This document shows, piece by piece, positions 50,146 through 60,482 of a stretch of DNA of 64,000 bases (position 1 is its first letter; each line of letters opens with the position of its first letter). Origin of the DNA: an uncultured Selenomonadales bacterium (lineage in GTDB: Bacteria > Bacillota > Negativicutes > Selenomonadales > Selenomonadaceae). The notes beneath the pieces are model-generated. The model ran no database searches, was not told the DNA's origin, and worked only from the letters and a program-made list of their open reading frames with translations. A program made the translations under genes and the position numbers. The DNA lies in contig CAMNFC010000002.1 in the NCBI GenBank assembly GCA_946536925.1, positions 1-64,000 on the forward strand, read 5' to 3'.

Positions 50146-50604
50146 ATGACGAGGCTTTCAACTTTCGACAAAGCACTGCTCAATCTTTTGCAGGGCTCCA
50201 TCCCGATTTGTTCGCACCCGTTCGCGGAAATGGCAAACCGTTTGGGCACGGACGAAGAAACGCTTTTGATACGGTTGCGCGAACTGAAGGCGGCGGGTTT
50301 TCTTCGGCGAATCGGGACGTTCTTTGATTCAAATCGGCTGGGCTATCAAGGGACGCTCGTGGCTCTCAAAGTCGCTCCGTCGGAACTTTGCGCGGTGGCC
50401 GAGGCAGTCAATCGATATCCGGGCGCAACACACAATTACGAGCGCGAAGGAGCCTACAATCTTTGGTTCACTCTTTTAACGCCGAACGCACAATACGAAT
50501 CGAAAATTTTGGCGGAGATCGGAAAACTGCGCGGCGTGGAAGAAATGCTCAAGCTCAAAGCGAACAAGAAGTACAAAATCAACGTGCAGTTCAAATTGAT
50601 GTGA
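50146..50604 (+). CDS. ahbA: Siroheme decarboxylase subunit AhbA-like (Lrp/AsnC family)
   Basis: DKALLNLLQGSIPICSHPFAEMANRLG; RRIGTFFDSNRLGYQGTLVALKV; AHYEREGAYNLWFT-type motif. Confidence 0.87.
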   Translation: MTRLSTFDKALLNLLQGSIPICSHPFAEMANRLGTDEETLLIRLRELKAAGFLRRIGTFFDSNRLGYQGTLVALKVAPSELCAVAEAVNRYPGATHNYEREGAYNLWFTLLTPNAQYESKILAEIGKLRGVEEMLKLKANKKYKINVQFKLM

Positions 50605-50619
50605 CGCGGAGGGAAGGAG

Positions 50620-51096
50620 TTGGAAATTTTAAGTCAGCGGGACAAAGAAATCGTCAAAGCGTTGCAAGAAGATTTTCCGCTGTGCGAGGAGCCGTACAAA
50701 ATTTTGGCCGCGCGAGCCGGAATGAGCGAAGAAGAATTTTTGCAGCGCGTCAAGGAGTTGGTCGACGAAAAAAAAATTCGCAAGATGGGAGCGGTGCTCC
50801 GTCATCGCGAAGTAGGTTTCAATGCAAATGCTTTGTGCGCCTGGCACGTCCCGCCCGAAAAAATCGACGAGATCGCGCAGGTGATGATCTCTCACGCGGC
50901 GGTTTCTCACTGCTACGACAGGACGCCCGCGCCGAACTGGAATTATAATCTTTATACGATGATTCACGCCAAAACCCGCGACGAGTGCGAAAAAATTATC
51001 GGCGAACTTTCAAACCTCACGGGCGTCACAAATTTTAAAATCCTTTACACGAAAAAAGAATGGAAGAAAACCGGAATGAAATATTTTTGCGAATGA
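50620..51096 (+). CDS. ahbB: Siroheme decarboxylase subunit AhbB-like
   Basis: IVKALQEDFPLCEEPYKILA; RKMGAVLRHREVGFNANALCAWHVP; SHCYDRTPAPNWNYNLYTMIH. Confidence 0.9.
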   Translation: MEILSQRDKEIVKALQEDFPLCEEPYKILAARAGMSEEEFLQRVKELVDEKKIRKMGAVLRHREVGFNANALCAWHVPPEKIDEIAQVMISHAAVSHCYDRTPAPNWNYNLYTMIHAKTRDECEKIIGELSNLTGVTNFKILYTKKEWKKTGMKYFCE

Positions 51097-51146
51097 CGGC
51101 AGGAAATTTTTTCCTGCTTAATTTTTTTTGCGCGGGAGGCGTCTCC

Positions 51147-53516
51147 ATGAAGAAAAAACTTTTCCAAATTTTATCCGAGGCCGAAAACGAGGAAGAACTC
51201 AAAAATTTTTTCGCGAAATTTTTCAAGCTCAAACTCTCCACGAAAAATTTTATCGACCTGTACACGCCGCAAATTCTTTTCGAGTTCAAATTTGATTCAA
51301 ATCTTTCAAATCCGCAAGTCCTGGCAAAAATCGTCGCGCAAACTCTTTATTACGTTCGCAGATTAAAATTCGGCTCAGATTTCCGACCCGTAAGCCAAAA
51401 TATTTGCGTCGTCACAAAAAATTCTGCCGCGCTCTTCCCGACCGAAGCTTTTGCCGAATTTTACAACGACGAAAATTACGATTGGGATTTGGCTCCGTCG
51501 TCGCCGTGCAAAAAATTAATCGCCGCGCTGACAAATTTTGACGCCGTAAAAAATTCTCGCGTCTTCGATTTTTCCGTCGTCCAAGAAGAAATTTCTTTTG
51601 CCACGCTCCTCAACAACACGCTCGACAAAAAATCTTTCGCCGCGAAAAAAATTTCCGCAAAAAATTTCGAGCAGATCTTTTTCTACTGGAAAAAACTTTT
51701 CGGGGCGGCCGTCGCCAACGGCAGAAAACCTTCCGAATATTTTATCACCGACATTGAGCAGGGAAAATCCGAGGATTTGCGCCACAGCGTCCTTTTCCGC
51801 ATGGCCGGCGGCGAGCTCGTCGAAAAATCTATCACGCCGAAAAAATATCACGACTTCTGGGATTTTTACGAGAAAATTCAAAACGTCCAAGACATCATCG
51901 CCATTCGCCAGAGGATGGACAGGATGACCGAAGAAAATTTGCGGCGGCGCACGGGTGAATTTTACACGCCGATTCCTTTTGCCGATAAAGCCTTCGATTA
52001 TTTGAAACGCACGCTCGGCCAATGGTGGACGCAAAAAAATTTCCGCCTCTGGGATATGGCCGCGGGCACCGGCAACATCGAATATAATTTCCCGCCCGAA
52101 GTCCTCAAACATTGCTACATTTCCACGCTGCTCAAGGACGACGCCGATTATTGCAAAAAAATTTTCCCCGAAGCCGCCGCCGTCTTCCAATTCGACTTCC
52201 TCAACGACGACGAAAAAAATTTGCCCAAAAATCTCCGCGCCGATTTGAACGACCCCGACGTCCGCTGGATTATTTTTATCAACCCGCCATACGCCACCGC
52301 CAACAACTACGAACGCGACAAAACCAACATAAAAAAAGACGGCGTGGCAGACACCGCGATTAGAAAACTTATGACGGCCGAAGATTTGGGTCAAGCCAGC
52401 CAAGAATTATTTTCCCAGTTCATTTATCGAATCAGCAAAGATTTTTCCAATCGTCAGGCGTGGCTCGGAATGTTTTCAAAGGTTAAATATATCAACGCGA
52501 ACGCCGATCAAAAATTTCGCGACAAAATTTTTTCTTATAAGTTTGAGCGCGGCTTTGTCTTCAACTCGAAAAATTTTCACGGCTGCAAAGCTCAATTCCC
52601 CGTCGGATTTTTGATTTGGAATCTCGCGGAAAAAATTCCTCTCGAAGCTCAAGAAATTTCTTTGGACGTCTTCAACTCGGCCGCAGAAAAAGTTGCCGAA
52701 AAAATTTTTCACGCCGCGAATCAAAAAGAAACTTTAAACAAATGGATTGATCGCCCGCGCAGGACAAAAAAATTTCCGCCGATGTCGAGCGGAATAAATA
52801 TTAATCGCGGCAAAGTTCATTGCGACACAGTTTCAGAAAATTTTTTGGCTGATTTAATGAGTTTGGGAAATGATTTTCTTCACCAAAATTATACAGCGAT
52901 TTTGTCTGGCGTTTATTCGGACGGACACGACATTTCAATCACGCCGGAAAATTTCGAGCAGGCAATGGTGGTGCACATGGTGCGGCGTTTGCCCAAGGCG
53001 ACGTGGCTCAACGACCGCGATCAGTTCATGCAGCCGACGAAAAAATTATCGGCGGAATTTATTTCGGACGCGGTGATTTGGTCATTGTTCGCGCCGTCCA
53101 ACGCCACGGTTTCTTTGCGCAACGTGGAATATGAGGGCGAAATTTATCGCATACCGAATAATTTTTTCCCGTTCACTTTGTCGGAGATAAAAACTTGGCC
53201 GTGCACATCGCCCGAAATCCGAATGCAAATCGCGCGGGCGACCGAAGACCGATTCGCGGCTCTGTGGATAAAAAATCACGCGTTGAGCGCGGAGGCCTCG
53301 GAAATTTTTTCGGCGGCACGAGAGATCTACAAAAAATTTTTCGCGGAGATTGAGCGATTGGACTTGCACCGTTGGAAGATTGAAGACTGGGACGCGGGCT
53401 GGTATCAAATTCGCATGAGCTTGGACGCAAAATTGAGCTTGAAAAAACTTTCGGCGAAATTGGAACCGCAAATTTATGAGCTGGGATTTTTGCGCGACGA
53501 AGTAAAATATTTCTAA
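51147..53516 (+). CDS. Solitary N6-adenine DNA methyltransferase, possible Type IIG-like restriction-modification enzyme
   Basis: Motif I DMAAGTGNIEY, motif IV INPPYAT, TGEFYTP; N-terminal FIDLYTPQILFEFKFD resembling D...ExK. Confidence 0.75.
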   Translation: MKKKLFQILSEAENEEELKNFFAKFFKLKLSTKNFIDLYTPQILFEFKFDSNLSNPQVLAKIVAQTLYYVRRLKFGSDFRPVSQNICVVTKNSAALFPTEAFAEFYNDENYDWDLAPSSPCKKLIAALTNFDAVKNSRVFDFSVVQEEISFATLLNNTLDKKSFAAKKISAKNFEQIFFYWKKLFGAAVANGRKPSEYFITDIEQGKSEDLRHSVLFRMAGGELVEKSITPKKYHDFWDFYEKIQNVQDIIAIRQRMDRMTEENLRRRTGEFYTPIPFADKAFDYLKRTLGQWWTQKNFRLWDMAAGTGNIEYNFPPEVLKHCYISTLLKDDADYCKKIFPEAAAVFQFDFLNDDEKNLPKNLRADLNDPDVRWIIFINPPYATANNYERDKTNIKKDGVADTAIRKLMTAEDLGQASQELFSQFIYRISKDFSNRQAWLGMFSKVKYINANADQKFRDKIFSYKFERGFVFNSKNFHGCKAQFPVGFLIWNLAEKIPLEAQEISLDVFNSAAEKVAEKIFHAANQKETLNKWIDRPRRTKKFPPMSSGININRGKVHCDTVSENFLADLMSLGNDFLHQNYTAILSGVYSDGHDISITPENFEQAMVVHMVRRLPKATWLNDRDQFMQPTKKLSAEFISDAVIWSLFAPSNATVSLRNVEYEGEIYRIPNNFFPFTLSEIKTWPCTSPEIRMQIARATEDRFAALWIKNHALSAEASEIFSAAREIYKKFFAEIERLDLHRWKIEDWDAGWYQIRMSLDAKLSLKKLSAKLEPQIYELGFLRDEVKYF

Positions 53517-53551
53517 AAAAAATTTCCCCCGCAAGTCGCGAGGGATTTTTT

Positions 53552-56500
53552 TTATTCCTTGATGAGTTCCTGCAAAGCCTTGTAAAGTTGTTCGGGGTCG
53601 GCGGGCTTGGTCAAGTGCGCGTTCATTCCGGCCTTGAGCGAGCGTTGGACGTCCTCATCGAAGGCGTTGGCTGTCATTGCGATAATCGGGACGGTTTTTG
53701 CGTCGGGGTGATTGAGCTTGCGAATTTCTTCCGTGGCTTTGAGGCCGTCCATCACCGGCATGCGGATATCCATGAGCACGGCGTCATAAAATCCTGGCGG
53801 CGAGGCAGCGAATTTTTCCACGGCGATTTTCCCGTTCTCCGCGTGATCGGAAATCATTCCGCGCATTTCCAAAATCATCATCATAATCTCAGCGTTGACG
53901 GGCATATCCTCGACGACGAGAATTTTTCTGCCTTCCAGCTCGACAAATTTTTTTTCGGGGACGGTCTGCCGCTTGCGATTGAAAGCCTGTTGGAATTCGT
54001 AAAGGACGTTGGCCGAAGAGAGCGGCTTGGACATGAAGGTATCGACGCCGGCCTTTGTCGCGCGCTCCTCGACCTCGTACCAGTCGTAAGCCGTCAAGAC
54101 GATGACAGCGGTCTCCTCGCCGAGAATGGAACGAATTTTCCCCGCGAGTTCGATTCCGTCCATTTCTGGCATCAACCAGTCGACGATTATCAAGTTGTAA
54201 TCTTCGCGGCGACCGTGGCGCAAATTTATCAGCTCCAAAGCTTCCTTGCCGCCGGCGCACGTCTCGGATTTTATGCCGACTTCTTCCAGCACGGATTTGG
54301 CATGTTCGCGGGCGAGCGGTTCGTCGTCGACGATGAGCACGGAAAAATCTTGCGGGCGCATTTCGTGGGATTCGTCGCCTTCGGTTCGCGCGGAATCTTT
54401 CAGCGGGACGTTCACGACAAAAGTTGTGCCGACACCTTTTTCCGAATCGACGCTGATTGAGCCGTTCATCATCTCGACGATATTTTTTGTTATCGCCAAG
54501 CCCAAACCGGAGCCGCCGTATTTTGAAGTGGTCGTGTCGTCTTCCTGGCTGAAGGGCTCAAAAATTCTCGGCAGATAATCGCGGCTCATGCCTATTCCCG
54601 TGTCTTTTATCGTGAAGCGGAAATTTGATTGGCCGTCGAATTGCGCGGTGCACTCGATAATCAGCGTGACTTTTCCGCCCGCGTCCGTGAACTTGACGGC
54701 GTTGCCCAAAATATTTATCAGCACCTGCTCAAGCTTGGTGTCGTCGCCGATGTAATATTTTCCGATGTCGCCTTTGAGCTCGCACTCGTACGTTAAATTT
54801 TTTTCGTTGCATTGGCCGTCGACGAGGCTGTTAATCTGATAAATAAACGACGTGAAAGAAAATTCTTCGTTGCGGAAAGACATGCGGCCGCTCTCAATCC
54901 TGCTCATGTCCAAGATGTCGTTGATGATTGACAGGAGGTAGCGCGCGCTCGTCCCGATTTGTTCCAGGTAACTTTTTAGCGTCGGCGTCAAATCTTTGTC
55001 GTGCAGGGCGATGTTGTCCAGGCCGATGATAGCGTTCATTGGCGTGCGGATTTCGTGGCTCATTCGCGAGAGGAAAGCTGTTTTGGCGACGTTGGCCTGC
55101 TTTGCGACGTTGAGCGCGTCTTTCAATCTTGCGTTCTGTTGAATTTGTTTTTGCTGAATCTCGGTCGTGTCGCTTTTGAGCAAAATAAAAAATTCCGCGC
55201 GGGGATCAATCGTGTAGAAGTCGAAGCGTTTATAAAAAGTTTCGCCGCCGATGTTGCAGGCGATGTTGACGACGTACGGCTCGGAAATTTTGAGCTTGTC
55301 TTTAATCGTCGAGAGGCTCAAAGCTTCCGCCAAATTTTTTTTCAACGCGTCGTCACCTTCCAGCACGGGGAAAACTTGATTCTTAAAATATTCGTCGTAA
55401 TTTCCTTCGCGGGTTATCGGGAAGATTGAACCTTTGCCGATGAGCGAAGCGTCGCCGACGACCACGCTGTATTTGTCGTTGACGAGGTAGGCGACCATAT
55501 CGAATTGCCGCGCCAAAATTTTATCGAGCAGAGCACCTTCGACTTTTTCTTTGCCGGCTTCCTGCTCGGAAATAAAAATTATAATTTCGTTCGAGATTGG
55601 GTGGCGCGTGAAGACCGCACGATAATTCACGTAACAATAATGGCCGTCACGTCGACGAGAGAAAAGATACATTGAAAGTTGAGTTTCGCCGCGCAGAAAA
55701 CGGGCTTTGATATTTTCCGCGTCGAAATTTTCCAGGAAAGCTTCGCGCTCCTCGTCAATCGGATAATTTTTTGAACGCAGATTGATCAGCTCGGAATAGG
55801 GGCGAATGACCGAATCGGTGCCGAACAAATCTTTGCCTTGGACGTCCTCGACTTTGTTGCGCGTGACGTTTGCTCTGAACATGGAAAGCGTCCGCTCGTT
55901 TGCGCGATAAAAATTGTCGGCGATGGACATGTACGTGCGTTGAAGTCGTTGCGCATAAACTTTGGCGGCCGTCACGTCGAAAAAATTGCAACAGACGTAA
56001 TGCTCGTTGAAATCGTCGATGAACGTGAAGCTGACGAGGCACCAAACAATTTCACCGCTCCCCGTCGTCTGCCGAATCGTCAAATCTTTCGTGCTCTCTT
56101 CGGACACGCGGCGGCGCAGCATTCTTTTTACGGCAAGGCGGTCGTCTGCGTGCGTGAAGGCGATGATTCCGTTTGCGTTCAAATTTTTTTGGGCGTCCTC
56201 CACGGAGCAATTCATCAGCCGCGCAAAACTTTTCGACACGAAGACGGCTTCAAACTTCCCGTAATCTTTTTCGCGCAAAAGAATTATCGCGCCCTCCATT
56301 TTGCGAATCGAACGGAGAAAATGATTGCGCGCGGAAAGTTTTTCGTGCTCAGAAATTTTCATCAACGTGAAGCCGACGTACGGCGCGGGGAAATTTTCAA
56401 TCGGTGCGGACAAAAATTTTTCTCCGTCGACGATTTGGCTGACGAGGGAGCCGACGAAATTTTTTTTGCCCAAGAGGCCGGCGAACGGCTCATTACCGAA

Positions 56501-56614
56501 GACAATACGATAATCGCGCGCGGAACCGTCCGCATTCAAAACGGGCGTGCAGATAAAAATTGCCAGTGGCAGTTCTTCAAACTTCGTCGTATCGAACGGC
56601 AATGAACTGTTCAT
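53552..56614 (-). CDS. Hybrid sensor histidine kinase with PAS-like input, HisKA/HATPase and two receiver domains
   Basis: LSRMSHEIRTPMNAIIGL, GSGLGLAITKNIVEMM, two receiver segments (VLIVDDEPLAREH..., ILVVEDMPVNAEI...). Confidence 0.95.
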   Translation of the reverse strand: MNSSLPFDTTKFEELPLAIFICTPVLNADGSARDYRIVFGNEPFAGLLGKKNFVGSLVSQIVDGEKFLSAPIENFPAPYVGFTLMKISEHEKLSARNHFLRSIRKMEGAIILLREKDYGKFEAVFVSKSFARLMNCSVEDAQKNLNANGIIAFTHADDRLAVKRMLRRRVSEESTKDLTIRQTTGSGEIVWCLVSFTFIDDFNEHYVCCNFFDVTAAKVYAQRLQRTYMSIADNFYRANERTLSMFRANVTRNKVEDVQGKDLFGTDSVIRPYSELINLRSKNYPIDEEREAFLENFDAENIKARFLRGETQLSMYLFSRRRDGHYCYVNYRAVFTRHPISNEIIIFISEQEAGKEKVEGALLDKILARQFDMVAYLVNDKYSVVVGDASLIGKGSIFPITREGNYDEYFKNQVFPVLEGDDALKKNLAEALSLSTIKDKLKISEPYVVNIACNIGGETFYKRFDFYTIDPRAEFFILLKSDTTEIQQKQIQQNARLKDALNVAKQANVAKTAFLSRMSHEIRTPMNAIIGLDNIALHDKDLTPTLKSYLEQIGTSARYLLSIINDILDMSRIESGRMSFRNEEFSFTSFIYQINSLVDGQCNEKNLTYECELKGDIGKYYIGDDTKLEQVLINILGNAVKFTDAGGKVTLIIECTAQFDGQSNFRFTIKDTGIGMSRDYLPRIFEPFSQEDDTTTSKYGGSGLGLAITKNIVEMMNGSISVDSEKGVGTTFVVNVPLKDSARTEGDESHEMRPQDFSVLIVDDEPLAREHAKSVLEEVGIKSETCAGGKEALELINLRHGRREDYNLIIVDWLMPEMDGIELAGKIRSILGEETAVIVLTAYDWYEVEERATKAGVDTFMSKPLSSANVLYEFQQAFNRKRQTVPEKKFVELEGRKILVVEDMPVNAEIMMMILEMRGMISDHAENGKIAVEKFAASPPGFYDAVLMDIRMPVMDGLKATEEIRKLNHPDAKTVPIIAMTANAFDEDVQRSLKAGMNAHLTKPADPEQLYKALQELIKE

Positions 56615-56632
56615 AAAAATTTCCTCTCTTCC

Positions 56633-56674
56633 AAAAAAAATCGGCGGTCGAGACTCTCTCGGAATCCCGCCGCC
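56633..56674 (-). terminator. Terminator-like hairpin in the presumed 5' UTR of the hybrid kinase
   Basis: GGCGG...CGAGA-GAG-TCTCG...CCGCC followed by T8 on the minus strand. Confidence 0.65.
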
Positions 56675-56675
56675 A

Positions 56676-56681
56676 ATTATA
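56676..56681 (-). promoter_or_regulatory. -10 element (TATAAT) immediately upstream of the terminator-like hairpin
   Basis: Minus-strand TATAAT; weak TTCGCA -35 candidate 18 bp upstream. Confidence 0.45.
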
Positions 56682-56884
56682 GCAGGTCTGAACTTTTTGT
56701 GCGAATTTTTTTTCGCGTTGAAGGCTAATCGGACTAATCAACCGATTAGGCGAAAACGAAAACCCCCGTACAGTTAATCACTCTGCGCGGGGGTTCTTCG
56801 TTTGTGTACACGATGCCTAGTCACACTCTTTAAATAGTTTTACGCTCGTGACGAAAATTTATCACACGGAAAAAATTTTGTCAA

Positions 56885-57727
56885 TCAGAAAAATTTTCGG
56901 CGTTGCTCGACGTAAAGAGCTCGCACGCTGATATCCACGGCGTGAACGATCATTCCCGTTGTGAACTCGACGGCGTCGCGGATGTGGCTTTGCGTCTGGC
57001 GAATGAGCGTGGGAATGTGGCTACCGTAGCTCAAGACGACTTCGCAAGAAATTTTCAGGCCGCGGTCTTCGTTGCCCTTGAAGACGTGATGAACCGTGAC
57101 GCTTTTCAAACTTTTGACGAGCGGGCGGATAATTTTTTCGACGATGGCCTGGACAACTTTGTCTTCGATGATCAATTTGCCGTAGTAGCTGAAGACGGGG
57201 CGCACGATTGATTTTTCACCGAGCTTGCGGCGGCGAACGGGCGATTGCTTGAAGAAAGATTGCAGCGGGTTGACCAGGAAGCCCGAAAAGTGCGGCTTGA
57301 GTTCAATCGTCGGGACGGGGATTATGTGCTTGCCTTCTTTTAGGCGGTGGAATTGTGCCGTTTCAATTTCCGTTCGAGAGGCGATGTCTTCTATGCGCAC
57401 GATTTGTTGGATGGGCGGCAGTTCGAGCGTCTTGGCGATTTTTTGAACCATGTTCTCGCTCGTGCCGATGACCAAAATTCTGTGCGGCTGAACTTCCTTT
57501 ATCGCCTTGGAGACCTGTTCGGCGTGGCCGGGCAAGACAAAAATCGCGCGACGCACCGCCATGATTTTGCTTTTTTCAGTCTTGGCAGATTCGCCTGCCA
57601 CGATGTGCCCGTCCTTGATTAAAATTCCGTCGTCGATAATCGTGTCGGCTCCGTGTTCGCGTGCCACCTGCAGGGCGCGATGACTTTTGCCCGTGCCGCT
57701 CGGTCCGACCAGTGCAATCACGTCCAT
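56885..57727 (-). CDS. P-loop protein with C-terminal Asp23/Gls24-like domain
   Basis: VGPSGTGKS Walker A; C-terminal KISCEVVLSYGSHIPTLIRQTQSHIRDAVEFTTGMIVHAVDISV. Confidence 0.75.
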   Translation of the reverse strand: MDVIALVGPSGTGKSHRALQVAREHGADTIIDDGILIKDGHIVAGESAKTEKSKIMAVRRAIFVLPGHAEQVSKAIKEVQPHRILVIGTSENMVQKIAKTLELPPIQQIVRIEDIASRTEIETAQFHRLKEGKHIIPVPTIELKPHFSGFLVNPLQSFFKQSPVRRRKLGEKSIVRPVFSYYGKLIIEDKVVQAIVEKIIRPLVKSLKSVTVHHVFKGNEDRGLKISCEVVLSYGSHIPTLIRQTQSHIRDAVEFTTGMIVHAVDISVRALYVEQRRKFF

Positions 57728-57755
57728 AAAAATTTCTCCTTTAAAAATAATTTCG

Positions 57756-59144
57756 TCAGGAATTTTTTTCGAGCCACGACCTCGCAAACTCAATTTGAAG
57801 CTCAATTTGCCGCGGAGAAGTCCCGCCTTGAGAATTTCTGGCTGCCACGCACGTTTCAGGCTTTATCGCGTCGAAAATGTCGGCTTCAAACAGCGGCGAA
57901 AACTTTTTGAACTCGTCGAGCGTCAAATCTTTGATGTAAAGCTCTTTTTCAATGCAATAACGAACAATTTTGCCCGAAACCTCGTGCGCGAGGCGAAAAG
58001 GCAAATTTTTTTTGACCAAATAGTCCGCAACGTCCGTCGCGTTGGAAAAATCCTCTTCAACGGCGCGGCGCATGTTTTTTTTGCGAATTTTCATGCCCGA
58101 AACGATTTGCGCGAACACTGACAGCGAAAATTTCACCGTATCGAGCGCGTCGAAGACTCCTTCCTTGTCTTCCTGCAAATCTTTGTTGTAAGCGAGCGGC
58201 AAGGCCTTTATCGTCGTCAAAAGTGCCGTTAAGTGTCCGAAAACTCTTCCAGCCTTCCCGCGAACCAATTCCGGCACGTCGGGATTTTTTTTCTGCGGCA
58301 TCATCGATGAGCCTGTGCAATGCGCGTCGTCCAGCTCAACGAACGAAAATTCGCGGCTGCACCAAAAAATTATCTCCTCGCTGAATCTCGACAGGTGAAT
58401 CATCAAAATTGACGCCGCAGACAAAAATTCCAGCAAATAATCGCGGTCACTCACGGCGTCGAGGCTGTTTTGATAAATTTCGCCGAATTTTAACTCGCGG
58501 GCGACAAAATTTCTATCAATCGGCAAAGTTGTGCCTGCCAACGCGCCCGCACCCAACGGCATGATGTCCGCGCGGGAATAAACGCCCTCGAATCGTTCAA
58601 AATCCCGTTTCAGCATGAAAAAATACGCCAGCAGGTGATGAGCAAACAAAATCGGTTGCGCGCGCTGCAAATGTGTGTAGCCGGGAAAAATTACGTCGGA
58701 ATTTTTTTCTGCCGCGTCCACGAGAGCCTTTTGAAGCTCCAAAATCAGTTTTTGAATCTCGCGAACCTGTTTTCTCATGTAAAGATGAGTGTCGAGCGCA
58801 ACTTGGTCGTTTCGAGAGCGTGCCGTGTGCAATTTCCCGCCGACCGCGCCGATTTCTTCCGTCAACGCCGCCTCAACGTTCATGTGGATATCTTCGAGCG
58901 CGATTTTAAATTCAAAGTCGCCCGAATCGATTTTTTTAAGGATTTTTTCCAAGCCCGCGCAGATTTTTTGCGAATCGTCCTCGGAAATGATTTTTTGAGC
59001 CGCCAACATCTTTGCGTGCGCGATTGAGCCTTCGATATCCTCGCGATACATGCGTTTATCAAAATTTATCGACGCCTGAAACTCATTTATCATCTCGTCG
59101 GTCGATTTCTCAAATCTTCCGCCCCAAAGTTGTTTGTTGCTCAT
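57756..59144 (-). CDS. argH: Argininosuccinate lyase
   Basis: [41 protein letters not shown]. Confidence 0.98.
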   Translation of the reverse strand: MSNKQLWGGRFEKSTDEMINEFQASINFDKRMYREDIEGSIAHAKMLAAQKIISEDDSQKICAGLEKILKKIDSGDFEFKIALEDIHMNVEAALTEEIGAVGGKLHTARSRNDQVALDTHLYMRKQVREIQKLILELQKALVDAAEKNSDVIFPGYTHLQRAQPILFAHHLLAYFFMLKRDFERFEGVYSRADIMPLGAGALAGTTLPIDRNFVARELKFGEIYQNSLDAVSDRDYLLEFLSAASILMIHLSRFSEEIIFWCSREFSFVELDDAHCTGSSMMPQKKNPDVPELVRGKAGRVFGHLTALLTTIKALPLAYNKDLQEDKEGVFDALDTVKFSLSVFAQIVSGMKIRKKNMRRAVEEDFSNATDVADYLVKKNLPFRLAHEVSGKIVRYCIEKELYIKDLTLDEFKKFSPLFEADIFDAIKPETCVAARNSQGGTSPRQIELQIEFARSWLEKNS

Positions 59145-60343
59145 TTTTTGTTCACCAAGGCGCGAACTTTCAGCGGCAGACCGAAAAGATTGATAAATCC
59201 GGTCGCGTCGGCCTGATTGTAAACGTCATCGTGCTCGAAAGTCACAAATTCTTGGCTGTAGAGCGAATACGGCGATTTTGAGCCCGCAGAAATGATATTT
59301 CCCTTGTAAAGTTTCAATTTGACCGTGCCCGTGACAGTTTTTTGAGTTTCGTCGACAAAAGCCGCCAAAGCTTCGCGCAAAGGAGCAAACCACATGCCGT
59401 CGTAGACCAATTCGCCATATTTAACCGCAACGTGCTGTTTGAAATGGAAAGTCGCGCGATCGAGGCAAAGATATTCCAATTCGCGGTGAGCGTAGTAAAG
59501 AATCGATCCTGCGGGATTTTCGTAAACTCCGCGGCTTTTCATGCCGACCAAACGATTTTCGCAGATATCGACGATGCCGACGCCGTTTCTCGCGCCAATT
59601 TCGTTCAATTTCGTCACGAGAGCCACCGAATCGAGTTTTTCGCCGTTAATTGCAATCGGAATGCCCTTTTCAAAGTCGATAGTGACTTCTTCGGGCTTAT
59701 CGGGGGCGTTTTCGGGCGCAACACTTATCAAAAACATTTTATTTTGCGGCGCATTCCACGGATCTTCCAAATCGGAGCCTTCGTGCGACAAATGCCAAAT
59801 ATTTCTGTCCATGCTGTAGGTTTTGTTCGCGGCGGCAATCGGAATGTCGTGTTTTTTCGCGTATTCAATCTCGGATTCGCGGCTGTCGAGTTCCCATTCG
59901 CGCCAAGGAGCGATAATTTTCAATTCGGGAGCCAAAGCCTTGACCGTGAGCTCAAAACGGACTTGATCATTGCCTTTTCCCGTCGCACCGTGAGCCACAG
60001 CGTCGCAACCTTCCGCCAAAGCCACTTCAACCAATTTTTTTGCGATAATCGGGCGAGCAAACGACGTTCCGAGCAAATATTTCTCCTCGTAAGTCGCTGA
60101 GGCCTTGAGCGTGGGGAAAATGTAGTTTTCGATGAAATCTTTCGTGAGATCGGCGATAAAAACCTTCGACGCGCCCGATTTCAAAGCTTTATCGTGCACA
60201 ACGTTGAGTTCGTCGCCCTGACCGACGTCCGCGCACACCGCAATGACTTCGCAGCCGTAATTTTCTTTGAGCCACGGGATAATAACCGAGGTATCGAGGC
60301 CGCCGCTGTATGCGAGCGCAACTTTTTTAACAGAATTCTTCAT
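59141..60343 (-). CDS. argG: Argininosuccinate synthase
   Basis: [22 protein letters not shown]; overlaps argH start. Confidence 0.98.
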   Translation of the reverse strand: MKNSVKKVALAYSGGLDTSVIIPWLKENYGCEVIAVCADVGQGDELNVVHDKALKSGASKVFIADLTKDFIENYIFPTLKASATYEEKYLLGTSFARPIIAKKLVEVALAEGCDAVAHGATGKGNDQVRFELTVKALAPELKIIAPWREWELDSRESEIEYAKKHDIPIAAANKTYSMDRNIWHLSHEGSDLEDPWNAPQNKMFLISVAPENAPDKPEEVTIDFEKGIPIAINGEKLDSVALVTKLNEIGARNGVGIVDICENRLVGMKSRGVYENPAGSILYYAHRELEYLCLDRATFHFKQHVAVKYGELVYDGMWFAPLREALAAFVDETQKTVTGTVKLKLYKGNIISAGSKSPYSLYSQEFVTFEHDDVYNQADATGFINLFGLPLKVRALVNKK

Positions 60344-60382
60344 TTTGATATCTCCTTCGAGAAAATTTTGTGTAACGCATGC

Positions 60383-60411
60383 ATTTTACCTTCGCAACCG
60401 AATATTGTCAA
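60383..60411 (-). promoter_or_regulatory. argG promoter
   Basis: TTGACA - 17 bp - TAAAAT on minus strand. Confidence 0.75.
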
Positions 60412-60482
60412 AAAATCCTGTAACAAATCCTTCTAATCAACATATAAGGAACAGAAAATAAATTTTAAAGGAGAAAACAGAA

